Shown: positions 1 to 10,659, numbered from the stretch's first letter. The stretch is DNA of 64,000 nucleotides from Saturnia japonica (GCA_033032175.1 CM065320.1:12791413-12855412), one strand, 5' to 3'. Notes: a model not told the origin generated them from the sequence alone. Translations and numbers: made by a program.

Positions 1-1004
1 AAACAAATACGCTAAGCCTAGGTAAAACGGAAAGTTTCTTAATAAAAGGTAGTTTATGCCAATTTGATATTGAAAATTTATAGAAAATTGTACTTATAAA
101 GACCTAATATGCTAGCATAAACCCTAAAGTCCTTGTTAATTTTTGATAATTTGGAACGAAGTACCAAACAAATGTGTAGGAAATGTAGTTATGAGGACAT
201 GTATCCACCACTCACCCGCACACGGAGATCCTTTTCTTCGGGGTACCCCGGCTGAGTTTGTGGCTTAGGTTGCTGATCTTCTTAACAATGCACTAGTCTA
301 CACTGGCACTAGGATTTATTACGGTTTTCAGGAGATTATAACCGATTTTATAATTTTTCTCAACGCAGTTGCGCTCAGAGCGGTTTGCAAGTTGCGAGAT
401 ACAAACGTACTACGTTTTTTGATAGAGGGCAGCACTTGCGTTCGTTTAAAGTGCGTTAAGATAGATAGGTGGACAGATACATTCCATTTTACTAATAAAA
501 CTAATATAGAAAAAGATTTGTGCTGACATATACCCAATGAAAATACGGAACAGTTTTATTTGGCTATTTTTACCATTTTCGGGCAATATATTTTTTAAAC
601 TTAGTAGTTATCATTTAAGTTCACATGAAATTAAATGTACATAAAAAAAAAATGTACAATATTTTTTTTTATTAATTCTCAATTAGTAACATTCTGTACA
701 CGGGAAATATATGATATTGCATAATTGATATGCTATAAGAACAAACAATAAGAGCTTTAGTTAAATCGTAAAAAATAATTAGAAATATGATATATGAACT
801 CTGAACCGATTTTGATGAAACTATGTATACGAGTGTAAGGTTTAAGTATTATCAATAATATGAGTACAAATAAAGTTACGAACCAAAAATAATTGGTGCC
901 TAATACATATTGAGTTTTACAAAAAAAATTCTTGGTTTTAGTTAAAGTCAAAGTTTACTACAGTGGAGATAAATATAATATAATAATTTTGTATTGGTTT
1001 ATAC
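1..1004. other. AT-rich intergenic DNA with one diverged repeat
   Basis: I see no gene. Positions about 180-450, read on the minus strand, resemble 32430-32650 on the plus strand. Both share a run beginning CGCACTTTAAACGA, then a TGCTGCYCTCTA-like stretch, and later a GTGGATAnATGTC stretch. This marks an old dispersed repeat of unknown class. The rest is low-complexity A/T sequence. Confidence 0.4.
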
Positions 1005-1420
1005 AATATTAACGATGCCCCGCGGCTGGCGCACACGTTTATTACGCATTCATTATTTATGTCTGGTAGTTTTATTTTTGTATTTATACTATATATAAAT
1101 TTAACCATAGATATATTATAATCACGATGTCTGGGATATTTTCCGAACCGGCAGTAGTGTTTTGACGTTCATAAGTGCCTTCTTAGGGCCTAAATTGAAT
1201 AAAGATTATTTTGATTTTGATTTGACTCATATTATTGATAACTCTTATAGCCTACCAATTGAGGAATGACACATCTCGTTTATAAAATTTTCATCAATAT
1301 AGTTCACGCCGTTTTTCAGTTAAATCCGGACAGCAGATAGACAATTTTATTTTAAATGTGATATTCGTTTATAGTGTCCTTTTTATTATTAGTTTGTCTA
1401 TTGTTTGATTATAAAATATT
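1005..1420 (+). repeat. Helitron-like fragment interrupted by a LINE 3' end
   Basis: The segment starts with the GATGCCCCGCGGCT-type edge seen again at 31787, and both copies share GTAGTTTTATTTTT-like and ATCCGGACA-type stretches further on. At about 1130-1226 this copy is interrupted by a LINE 3' end (CATAAGTGCCTTCTTAGGG followed by a TTTTGATT-type tail). Homology to the 31.8-kb copy resumes at CATATTATTG. The class assignment rests on resemblance to non-autonomous lepidopteran Helitron families and is an inference. Confidence 0.45.
1130..1226 (+). mobile_element. 5'-truncated LINE 3' end (CR1/Jockey-like)
   Basis: This is about 97 bp ending in GAATAAAGATTATTTTGATT-type tail repeats. The same end, ATAAGTGCCTTCTTAGGG(C/T)CTAAAT, recurs at 58790-58860 on the plus strand and in reverse complement at 60180-60270. 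The 60-kb copy also retains part of the reverse transcriptase ORF C-terminus. Only the 3' untranslated region is present here, as expected for aborted target-primed reverse transcription. Confidence 0.6.
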
Positions 1421-1544
1421 ACATGTACAGACAGAACTACAGATTTATCGCACATTGGTGCCTACCGAACATCTTTTAATATCGAATAGGTTGCAAACAA
1501 AAAAACTGTCCTACAATAAAACTGAAAACCTTTTTCTTCAGAAT

Positions 1545-2060
1545 TAATTAACGAACTTAAACTTTTTACATGTAACAGTCTAAACATAGAGGAAAATTAA
1601 TCATTATATCGTTGATCGTAGTTCAAACGAGGAAAATGATGAGTTTAATCATTTATTACAGGAAATTGGATCACGAGGTAGATCCCCGCAGTTAGTGATG
1701 ATACTCTACGAGTCTACGACGCATGACCAGTTGTTGACCTTTATAATCTTAATAATTATAATATGTTTTACCTTAATAACGAACGTTTAGTAATGTAAAC
1801 TATCAACATTTTCCAACCTACTGCTGAAGAAACGTTAAAAAAGGATCTTGTGCTCAAGGCTTTTTATATTTATAAATTAATATAATACTGTATTATATCG
1901 GGTTAAGTCCCTGGTGGGATTAGCAAAGCCTTTTCGTATAGTTTGTGACAAATATTGCAATATACCAGCGTGCCGATTTCAAGATGTTATTCATTTCACA
2001 TATTTTGTTTATATTAATATATTGACAATTTATTGTACGTGTAATAAGTTTATATTAAGG
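1545..2060 (+). repeat. Duplicated segment, paralogue of the errantivirus target
   Basis: This segment matches 17060-17094 joined to 25016-25640. Shared landmarks are GTAACAGTCT(A/C)AACATAGAG, TTAATCATTTATTAC, ACGAGGTAGATCCCCGCAGT and CGTGCCGATTTCAAG. Here CATAGAG is continuous at about 1586, whereas in the other copy it is split by the 7.9-kb retrovirus. It therefore records the pre-insertion state. It has no recognisable ORF and its original nature is unknown. Confidence 0.75.
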
Positions 2061-2445
2061 ATAAAAAATATTTTCATGTCTTTCTGGTAGTAAATTTGGA
2101 AAAAACATACCTATACGTATGATTGCTTCTCTTACACCGGGATCTCTAAGCGCGGAGGCATTTGTTCATCATAAACACGTACCTACCTGAAAAGGAAGTG
2201 ACGCGATCACTCATTTGCAATGTGTAATTTTGTACTTCACTGTGAGATTTCATACTAGAGGATCGTATGTATATTATTTTATTATGAAAATAACTGTTCT
2301 TTATAAAGTATAAATATTAATATAATTTTACTTTTAATAATAATTCGTGTAAAATAAATGTTGTAAATTATTGAGATTTTTTTTCATTTATTTAACAAAG
2401 AATTACATAAAATTTGATTGTAATGTCCCGAAAAACCAGAACTGG

Positions 2446-3010
2446 TCTATGCCGTACTCACTACTCAGTCTTAGCTCAGCCTTATCTTCGCTAAGAATTT
2501 ATTCAGTGCAATCTTAGCTTTCAAATTTAGTTCTCAATAAAGTTCTCCAATCAAATAAATAAATTAATCACGAATTATGTATAGAAAATAAAAAAAGCTA
2601 TTTAAAATAGAATTTAAATTGTGTAATTGTATAATATTCAAATTGCTTTAAAGTAAAAATGACCGTACATAAAATAAAAAGATTAAAGTTTCAAATCAAT
2701 AACGAGAAACAACTGCAAACAACAGGAATAACAAAATGTGTACGTAATAAAAACAGTCATTTATTTGAAGTAGCCAATAAGAATCAAGCAATACAGATAA
2801 TTTAAAAAGTGTTAAAATCACTGTTAACTCACTTATGCTATACTATTTTTTTAGTCGGTTAATACACAAGTTTTCCGTAAATCGTCTAATTCGATGACCT
2901 GAACTTTACTCAGGCAGAGCTGAGCTAAAGCTAAGCTAGCGACTATAAATTTGAATTTCGGAACTTAAGGTTGAGTTAAGTCTGAGCTAAAACTGAGTAC
3001 GCTCTATAGA
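2446..3010. mobile_element. Candidate MITE with long imperfect terminal inverted repeats
   Basis: The left end reads TCTATGCCGTACTCA then CAGTCTTAGCTCAGCC. The right end, reverse complemented, reads TCTATAGAGCGTACTCAG then TTTAGCTCAGACTT. The interior (about 2540-2880) is AT-rich and non-coding. The outer boundaries and target duplication are not resolved by eye, so the coordinates are approximate. A non-autonomous DNA transposon is the simplest reading. Confidence 0.5.
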
Positions 3011-3793
3011 TTTCAGCCTCAGAGTGCACCACGGAAATAAATGTTACAATAAATAAGACGTAATAATTATTAAGACGAACGGCGTTGTAATATTACTAAT
3101 AAGGTGTTTCCATGTAAAATATAACGATTATAGAGTATAAAAAAAGAGAGCCTATAATTGACGAGCCCCCCTATAAAGTATCCCTAAAGTCTAATTAAAA
3201 TTAATATTCATTGATCTTGTAATTTGTAGGTATTTTATATATATAATTATAGCCACCGACTAAAAGTAAGCAAAAGATTCAAACTTACACGCTTGCAACT
3301 CTGTTTTAAGATTACGGAGTCGAACTCCCTATACAGAATGTTACTCACTATTTCAAATTTTAGTATAACTATAATTAGGATATACTTAGTTATAAATTAA
3401 CTAAATATCCTATAGTAATTATTACAAATTATTAGCATAGTGATATTTATTGGATTTGAATATATCGTAAAGTAGTAATTAAAGGAATACTATATTAATT
3501 TATTTTCATAGAGGTCCAATTGCAATCAATAAATTCTAGCATTTACATTTGCATTGCAATTTAACATTTTTATTTTTTTTGTTGACCAAAAACAATTTTA
3601 TTTCTGGTCATCGGGAATTCATTTATGTTTTTTCATTCTATGAACACCGTCGCCTGATTGTTCAGTTTGTTGCTATGGAAAGATATGATAGAGATTTTGT
3701 ATTAATTATTAACCAAATACATAGTAAGTAGATATATATTTTAAAAAATGTTATAACAAACAAGTTCTAAATTATAATTCGTAATCTAAGAAG

Positions 3794-4324
3794 TTATCGT
3801 AAGCACTGGCATCCATTAATGGTGCAGTATCCTCCACTTTTGTAGCCTCTCTGTCTGCAGTTACCGATACATTCGTAGAAAATACATCCCGGGAACGGGG
3901 GATCTACGAATATTGTCTCCCTCTTAAGCAAGGTGTGAGGAGACTCTGAAAAGAAAAAGATAATAATATATCTGGATCTTATCCACCTTTTCTCAAGTAT
4001 GGAGAAAGTAAATTGATCAAAGCCTAATGAAATAGGTCTGCTATTTCTAGTTTATTTTGACTTTGTAGAAAAGCAAGACATCTGTTGCATTTTAGTAATA
4101 TTGTATGAACGCATAAACACCCTTTGCTAGAAAGGCTCCTTTTATACTAAACGCTACAGATTTTTTTGGAAATGATTTAATGGAAACTAACAATAAAAAT
4201 AATAAAATAAAACTAATTAATAGATTATTAATTATTAAACGGTATACCAACCAATTTCCTCTTCCTCATGAACCGAAGCGAAGACGGCCACAATGAAAAT
4301 AGCGAATATCAAACAAGTCTTCAT
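3794..4324 (-). CDS. Defensin-like antimicrobial peptide precursor, copy 1
   Basis: A two-exon minus-strand gene: exon 1 is 4324-4252 (73 nt), intron 4251-3946 (306 nt, GT at 4251-4250, CTTTTCAG acceptor), exon 2 is 3945-3794 ending in TAA; 74 residues. Residues 1-17 form a hydrophobic signal peptide (MKTCLIFAIFIVAVFAS). An acidic propeptide with four Glu in a row follows and ends LLKR, a dibasic processing site. The predicted mature peptide has about 41 residues and six cysteines spaced C-x4-C-x3-C-x10-C-x4-C-x1-C. This is the CS-alpha-beta invertebrate defensin pattern, with GYC as the start of the gamma-core. The first loop is only four residues, shorter than the usual insect defensin n-loop. 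It probably acts outside the cell on microbial membranes or cell-wall precursors. Net charge of the mature part is about +1. Splice phase (1/1) fixes the junction. An ion-channel-active peptide is a less likely alternative. Confidence 0.85.
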
Positions 4325-4370
4325 GATTGAAGCTCAGGAAATTCTGTAGAGTGTTCTCACCGGGAGGTAA

Positions 4371-4377
4371 ATTTATA
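4371..4377 (-). promoter_or_regulatory. TATA box of defensin copy 1
   Basis: TATAAAT on the minus strand, about 47 bp upstream of the ATG at 4324, leaves a short 5' UTR. The same box lies at the same distance in copy 2. Confidence 0.6.
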
Positions 4378-4533
4378 CGAGCTCTGTTGGAGTACTCTAC
4401 ATTCGACCGTGTACCAACGTCGAAGTGTATAAACGATAAACTCATATCTACTTCTTAAGTATAGTATGCATTGCTGCGAGTGAATGCCGTGTGACGTTGA
4501 ACGCTTCAGTCGAACGAGATTGGAAACGAATTT

Positions 4534-4598
4534 AAATAAACATTCGCGGTGCACAATGCCGGCAACGAGTAAATACATATTGGACAAAGGGAATACCC
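4534..4598. promoter_or_regulatory. Conserved upstream block: forkhead-like and kappaB-like sites, copy 1
   Basis: AAATAAACA (4534-4542) fits the forkhead core and GGGAATACCC (4589-4598) is a near-palindromic kappaB-like decamer. Both are kept in copy 2 at 9553-9561 and 9608-9617, about 210-280 bp upstream of the ATG. Rel/NF-kappaB and forkhead factors drive antimicrobial peptide genes in other insects. Their use here is inferred, and the decamer departs from the usual insect kappaB consensus at one central base. Confidence 0.4.
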
Positions 4599-5169
4599 GA
4601 GTCAATTTATCTGGTTCAGAAGTGCAAGTGATAAATTCTGTGTGGCTGTCAATCTATTTTCGACTTTCTGTTTATGACTGTAGTTCTATATTGATTTGGA
4701 TATCATTGTTTGTATTATTCTGATGATTTTATCGTTTTGTTGCTATAATTTATCTTATTTTGCACATTTACCTTCGTATGATTAACCAGTTTCTTTATTT
4801 TTATTAATTCGTGATTTTATTTACGGAAAGGATAATGACCTGAATGCTATTTTATGTAGGTAAATAAAGACGCTTGCTCTTTAGACAGTTTGATGTATTG
4901 TTTGTTGAATTTCAACAGTAGACGTAGACGTTGGCGTAGTTTGGTGGTTTGTGAGTTGATAGGGTGTTTTTGTGGTATTATTTGATACAAAATGGTATAC
5001 TTATTATACAATAAGTGAAAAAAGGGAATTTTATTCAAGAGATTAACTTGGATCCCGACAGCCGTGAAGGATTCTAAAAAGAATTTTGAGCGGAGCAAGG
5101 GATACAAGGACCCAGATGAAATAATATTTACGAGTTATACCTCTTACTTTTGAGTACGAGAGAATAAAC

Positions 5170-5510
5170 AATAGTATAGTATTTACATTAACACAATGCA
5201 CTGATCATGCATTCATTGAAAAGGTGTCTACTGCAACACATATGCCTCCTGCAAAGATCACCAGGACGACCGGTCGTGCTCTGTTGCCTGCACGCATCTA
5301 GAGAATTCCCGCAACCTTCACTAGGTCATCGGTCGACCTTCCGATACGTGGCCGCAACTCGAGACCTCTACAGCCTCATCGTCCATTCGTTCTACTGACG
5401 ATGCACCCCGACCATTACCATTTAAGTCTAACAATTCTGAGAGCTCTGTCAGTGACTATAGTTCTTCCGCGGATCTACTAATTTCTGATTTGATCACATT
5501 ATATGAATAT
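5170..5510 (-). repeat. RTE-type LINE fragment, antisense
   Basis: The plus-strand text (AAGGTGTCTACTGCAACAC, later CCGATACGTGGCCGCAACTC and GTTCTTCCGCGGATCTACTA) resembles the reverse complement of the ORF of a very common lepidopteran RTE-like LINE, from memory of its wording. A shorter piece of the same family lies at 10265-10385. Many indels; no usable ORF. Confidence 0.5.
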
Positions 5511-5514
5511 AGTT

Positions 5515-6250
5515 AATTAGTATATATATCTACTATATTCATGTTCTTAACAATCAATGCGTTAATAAATAGTAATACGAGCATTCCCGTGGTTTCTGTA
5601 TAGTAGAAAAAAGTTATAAGGTGATAAACTTCATAAATATACAACAAAGATAACCTTATTTGATATTACAAGCCCTTCATTAGATTTTATAAAAGTTTAT
5701 TATTTTTCCTTTATATTGATATTATAAAAGCCAATCATTTTTTTCCTTTATGTTCCTTTGACCACAGTCATAATATCCAGAGACGAAAAATTATAACTCT
5801 TAAGTACAAGTGCTAAAAATAGTAAGAATTGAGATTTCTCAGTTAGGATTTATTAACTTGCCGAGCGAGCACTTTATAACTTACCATCACCATGTTATGG
5901 CTACATCAGGATAGTTTACTTCGTTGAAAGTTTATTGAAACCTCTAACCGGTTTTTGCTGTGACATCCAACCACGCTTGCAATGAGCGGCAAACACTTTA
6001 AAAGATTCAGAACTTGTGCTTGTCATTGACACGTAATGAATCATCGAGCAATACAAAAACCAGTTTTTCCAGCCTAAATATCTCAGTTACTATATTATTG
6101 CAATCGCATAATAAAAATTATATTCGATATTATATTAATTATAATTATATTTATTATAAGTGGAATATTTATGTAAGGGATACAATTATATTCGATTTAA
6201 TTGATGCTTATTGTCAATAAAGTGATGTCGTATGCAAATTATTCACACTA
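5515..6250. other. Non-coding AT-rich stretch
   Basis: I see no gene, recognisable repeat end or RNA gene. Short A/T runs dominate. Confidence 0.3.
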
Positions 6251-6255
6251 AATGA

Positions 6256-6480
6256 AGGTTAAATCCTACTAATATAATAAATGTGAAAGTGTGTATGTTT
6301 GGATGTTTGTTACTCAATCACGCTAAAACGGCTGAACAGATCTCAATGAAATTTGGCATACAGATAGTCTATGACCTGGAATAACACATAGGATACTTTT
6401 TATCCCGGTAAAAGTTATAGTTTAACCAGTGATATAATAAATGGAATGTTTTTATGTTTGTTACTCAATCACGCAAAACG
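6256..6480 (+). repeat. Helitron-like dispersed repeat, two partial units
   Basis: CCTACTAATATAATAAATGT, then a GTTTGTTACTCAATCACGC box, a variant of 'aaatttggcatacagatag', and ACTTTTTATCCCGG. From 6430 the ATAATAAATG...TGTTTGTTACTCAATCACGC part starts again. A reverse-complement copy occurs at about 40060-40215. The wording matches common non-autonomous lepidopteran Helitron families; that class name is an inference. Confidence 0.5.
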
Positions 6481-7079
6481 GCGATTTTTTGGTTTGTCGT
6501 GTTCCGAGATCAGTCTGCGTATATCCAACAACACATACTCGTTCTCTATGCAATCCAATATAAAATATTCTACCTATCACAATGCGCCATTAGATCTTTA
6601 TAACCAATCAGAGCTCACTCGCATAATTCATGATTATTTGAAGTAAAGTCAATTGCCTTACATGAAATAATATTTACATTAAGCAGTTATAAATAAGGGT
6701 ACTTTTGTTATATCTCATTTACACAGGCTTATTTTTTCGGGACTGGACCGTTTCTCAGAAGTTATTTTATTTAGGTACTTTTAAAATAAATGACTTTATA
6801 TTTGAATAATAAATAATTGTGAAGTTTTTTAAATTACTTTTTTAATATTATTGAAAAGGATGTTGAATTCAAGTTCAATTGAAGTTATAATTCTTAAAGA
6901 TGGATTATTATGTGAATGATAGCTCTTTAAATTATAATATATTCATAATAAATAAATGGTTTTGTAAGTTCATTTTCCTAAAAGTGCCCTGGATTTTTTC
7001 AGGGCGGTAAAATGCTCAGAGAAAATAAAGTGGCATTATTGGGTTCTAGGGAGACGCTGACAGATTAAAAATGACGAAA

Positions 7080-7350
7080 AATCACATCTTTGAAACTGAT
7101 ACGCCGAAGCAGACCTCACCTGTTGGGTAACGAACAAAGATATGGCGATAGAGGAGTCACGACCACCATGCACGTAGTGAAAAGTTCGCTTTAGTGATTC
7201 ATTCGCTTTTGCGTGTCGCGTTTCCGGATCATCCTTCATAACAGCAGCGATCGTCGATGGATTACAATCTCTCGGTGGTCACCGTTGTGTTTGGATTGTA
7301 CTATGGTTACCATTAGGGACAGTGTCGTCAATTATTTCAGTAAATCTGAG
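7080..7350. repeat. Dispersed repeat shared with defensin copy 2 intron
   Basis: The pieces TCTCGGTGGTCACCGTTGT and TTTGGATTGTACTATGG match the series at 8930-9110 (TTTTTGGACTGTACTTTGG) and 49850-49990 (GGTAGTCACCGTTGTTTTTG). It is probably a degraded SINE or LINE tail. It lies between the two defensin genes. Confidence 0.4.
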
Positions 7351-7359
7351 GAATAACAA

Positions 7360-8215
7360 TGCAAGCTGCGTATTCAAAATGCAATAAATAATTTGTAATT
7401 TCTTAAATTCGGATATAAAAACATCATTATTTTATTTTTGCCAGTATTTTAGAGCTGGATAGTATTCATTCTATTGTACTTCCCCCCTCGAATTTTAGGC
7501 AAATATACTCTACCTATTCCGATCTACACCTGTTAATAATAAATCTTTGACAGACCTGGAATAGCGTGATTCTAAGTTACAACGATCAAGTGTATACATG
7601 GTTATTAGTTCTGTTAAAAAAAAAAAACTTAATTTATGTTTCAAAATATTATTAATTATTCTTGATAATTATAATATGAATTTAATTAATTGTTTAATTA
7701 TGCTTTTAATTTTTTTTTTTTTACTTTTATTATGTTACCGATAGATACACTTATTCTTCTTATTTACTGACAACGTGTACTTTATAGACAATAATTATGT
7801 CAATGTCACGTGGATAGAAATTTTTTATAATATTCATAGCTCAAAGAAGTAAAATGGCGGTTCTCTTGTTAAATTCTTGCGAGTTTTTGTGGCAATTTAA
7901 AATTCATTCTTCTAGCTATTACTTATAACTCACTTCACTTGTGTACCATAACCAAGCTAGTAGCTTGGTTTACGAGTACGTATATCACGCAAAATGCCAC
8001 CAATATTACATAATATAGGGTCAAATAATGTAAGTTTATGAATTAAAATAAAGACATGACAGATCTAGATCCCACTAAAATTACCTATAAGTAATATACT
8101 CTCTCTAAATTCTAATATGATTTATTTTAATGTAAAATACAACTTAATATACTATAATTAATATAGTCTACAAGGTCAAAACATTTTACTTTAAAGGCGT
8201 GTAAATAAAATAACG
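7360..8215. other. Spacer between defensin copies
   Basis: AT-rich, non-coding, with homopolymer runs near 7616-7627 and 7710-7725. No third defensin exon was found on either strand here. Confidence 0.4.
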
Positions 8216-8445
8216 TGCACAACTTTTTTGTTCGTCTGGTAATAATTAAATGTTGGAATTTATGTTTCTCAATCTATAAACATTGTCGCGCTTGTTGACT
8301 CTGCTGCAGTGGAGTGATATCGGATATTATGATAAGGACTTTGTATTGATATAAACACAATAAATACATTTTAAGTAGATATTTGTTTTATAAGGAAAAT
8401 GTAATACAGAAAGTATTTTTATATTGTAATTCGTAATGTTAGAAG

Positions 8446-9335
8446 TTATCCTAAGCAGTGGCACCCAGTCATGATGCATTCTCCTCCGCTGTGGCCTCTT
8501 TGTCTGCAGTTATTGACGCACTCGTAGAACACACATCTCGGGAACGGAGGATCCATGTATATCGTATCCCTCTTAAGCAATGTGTGAGAGGACTCTGTGA
8601 AGAAAAAAAAAATGTTTCTGGATCTCGTTTACTTTTTTCAGGCACGGAGACAGTTAAATTGTGAAACATTAATAAAATCAGTCCTGGGTTGTAGAACACA
8701 ACAATTGTGTCCGACTACGTCGTGACCACCATACACCAAGTGTAACAGATAAAATAGTGGTATGAATCTGCCGGTGTATATCGAATAATCAAGCTAGGTG
8801 GTAGAAATCTGTACCAGACTGAATCGTTATATACTACATGGTGATTAAAGAAGAAAAAAGAAAGATTTATTTGTAACAAAGACATTTGAAACCGTAAAAA
8901 GAAAAACCTTGTACCCTTCACAGTGACACTCTCTGATTTGACGTGTTTCGGGATCAGCCAGTGTCGGCCAGTATCGGTATTAATTGCCGAGAGCCTTGCA
9001 GACCTGCATGAGAGCGACGGCAACTGATTGACTCTCGATCTCTCGGATGTAGCCGTTATTTTTGGACTGTACTTTGGATGTAATCAGGCTCTGAATCTAC
9101 CGTCACGTTGCCGTGCTGCAATAAAAAAAACCTATAAACTTTTAAAATATCATTGCATGTAAAGGCTGTTTTTATATTAACTGATATAGTATCCATTGGA
9201 ATCGATATGAACAAGAATTTAAAATAATGGACAAATAAAAAAGTAATGAATGGTATACCAACCAATTTCCTCTTCTCCATGAACCGCAGCGAAGGCGGCC
9301 ACGATGAAAATAGCGAGTACCATACAAGTCTTCAT
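8446..9335 (-). CDS. Defensin-like antimicrobial peptide precursor, copy 2
   Basis: A two-exon minus-strand gene: exon 1 is 9335-9263 (73 nt), intron 9262-8595 (668 nt, CTTCACAG acceptor), exon 2 is 8594-8446 ending in TAA; 73 residues. It has a signal peptide MKTCMVLAIFIVAAFAA, an acidic propeptide and the same LLKR cleavage site. The mature peptide of about 40 residues has cysteines spaced C-x4-C-x3-C-x9-C-x4-C-x1-C. One residue is lost before Cys4 compared with copy 1 (RQRGHSGGE). Propeptides are nearly identical between copies, but about 15 mature positions differ, with all six Cys, DPPFP, FYEC and NCRQRG kept. Net charge of the mature part is about -1 at neutral pH, with two histidines, which is unusual for a defensin. 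Function is inferred as a secreted immune peptide, possibly with shifted targets. Confidence 0.85.
8690..9170. repeat. Repeat insertion in the intron of defensin copy 2
   Basis: The intron of copy 2 is 362 bp longer than that of copy 1. Homology stops near 8680 and returns near the first exon. The extra DNA carries CGTGTTTCGGGATCAGCCA and GAGAGCCTTGCAGACC motifs shared with 49850-49900 and 7250-7330. It is likely a SINE-type insertion after the duplication. Confidence 0.5.
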
Positions 9336-9380
9336 GGTTGAGGCTCAGGAATATCTGTGAAGTGTTCTCACCAGGCGGTA

Positions 9381-9388
9381 TATTTATA
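9381..9388 (-). promoter_or_regulatory. TATA box of defensin copy 2
   Basis: TATAAATA on the minus strand, 46-53 bp upstream of the ATG at 9335, matches copy 1 in position. Confidence 0.6.
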
Positions 9389-9552
9389 CGAGCTCCGCTG
9401 GAGTACTCTGCATTCGACTGCGTACCAAGGTAGCAACGTTGAAGCGCATAAACGATCAATTCATACCTAATTCTTATGTAAAGTATGCATTGCTGCGAGT
9501 GCATGCAGTCCGACGATGAACGCTTCAGTCGAAAGAGATTGGAAACTAATTT

Positions 9553-9617
9553 AAATAAACATTCGCGGTTCACAATGCTGGCGACTAGTAAATACATATT
9601 GGACAAAGGGAATACCC
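9553..9617. promoter_or_regulatory. Conserved upstream block: forkhead-like and kappaB-like sites, copy 2
   Basis: AAATAAACA (9553-9561) and GGGAATACCC (9608-9617) stay unchanged, although nearby bases differ between copies. This suggests, but does not prove, selection on the sites. Confidence 0.4.
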
Positions 9618-10264
9618 GAGTCAATTTCTTTGGTGCAGTATTTCAAGTGATACATTCTTTTTGGCGTCAGGCTATTTTCGACTTTCAGTTTGTGGTCGTG
9701 GTTCTACATTGCGTTGGTGTTACTATATTGTTTTAATGATATTGACGTTTTGTTATCTTATTTTGCATAAATGCTTTCATATGATTAGCCAGTTTCTTTG
9801 TATTATACTTATTAAGTCGCAGTTTTATTTACGTAAAGTTTAATAACCTAAATACGACGATTTAACATTTTTGCTGTTGAGACGGTTTGATAAGGTTTAA
9901 GTACCTAGTGATTTTTGAACGCCAGTTCAACAACCTGACAATCTAACTGACTGACTGACTGATCGTGACAATTTGCACGCGGATTCCTTTTACATTACCT
10001 ATAATTTTTAAGGTAGATGAAAAAGTAATGAATGGTGGAAATTGGTATTTAGCAATTTATTTTAAATGGGACATAACGCAACTATGACGCGAATGAAGCC
10101 GCGGGAAAAATGCTAATAACAGATGAATGATTTATCTGTTATTTAGGTTTGTAACGATATACCGAGAAACAAATAATGTCGATGGAACGTTATCGATAAA
10201 CGATATTTCTATCAATATGATTAAACTAATGACACAATGATATCTATATAGGAAAATATTCATC

Positions 10265-10385
10265 ATTATCATTTCAACCAAAAGACGTCTACTGTTGGAC
10301 ATAAATATCCCCCAAAGATCGCCACAGCGACCGTTTCGGTGCTGTCTGCATTCAGCTGCATCCCGCAACGTCTACCAGATTTACC
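10265..10385 (-). repeat. Short RTE-type LINE fragment, antisense
   Basis: CAAAAGACGTCTACTGTTGG followed by CCCCAAAGATCGCCAC is the same family as 5170-5510, with a different truncation. Non-coding relic. Confidence 0.5.
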
Positions 10386-10659
10386 TATGCTTGGAAAATA
10401 ATAAATATCGAAGTGAAGTATGTTTGTTATTTTTATTTAAGTTACATTTTAATTATGTAAGGTTGTTGCGGACAGCGAGCCTCCGAAATAGAAATATATT
10501 TGTGGTCTATAAGTTAGGCTAAATATATGTACTGAATAAGATATAATCGTAGTAATAGGTAATTTGTATGTATAGGAATATGTAACATATGCTAGTTGTA
10601 AGGATTACAAATAACATTTTACTAGTTGTATGAACTAACTAGTGAACAGCTGGCTTATG

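Larger units (their letters stand above)
8215..9860. repeat. Tandem duplication block, second unit (first unit 3541-4850)
   Basis: Homology to 3541-4850 covers the 3' flank, both exons, the intron start, and about 500 bp upstream of the ATG (for example TACATATTGGACAAAGGG and CCAGTTTCTTT). The unit here is longer, mainly because of an insertion in the intron. The duplication includes the promoter, so both copies could be expressed. Confidence 0.8.

Noticed and set aside
9172..9624. 150-codon minus-strand open frame across defensin copy 2
   Set aside because: It runs through the promoter and exon 1 in another frame. The matching frame in copy 1 is broken, and it has no recognisable domain.
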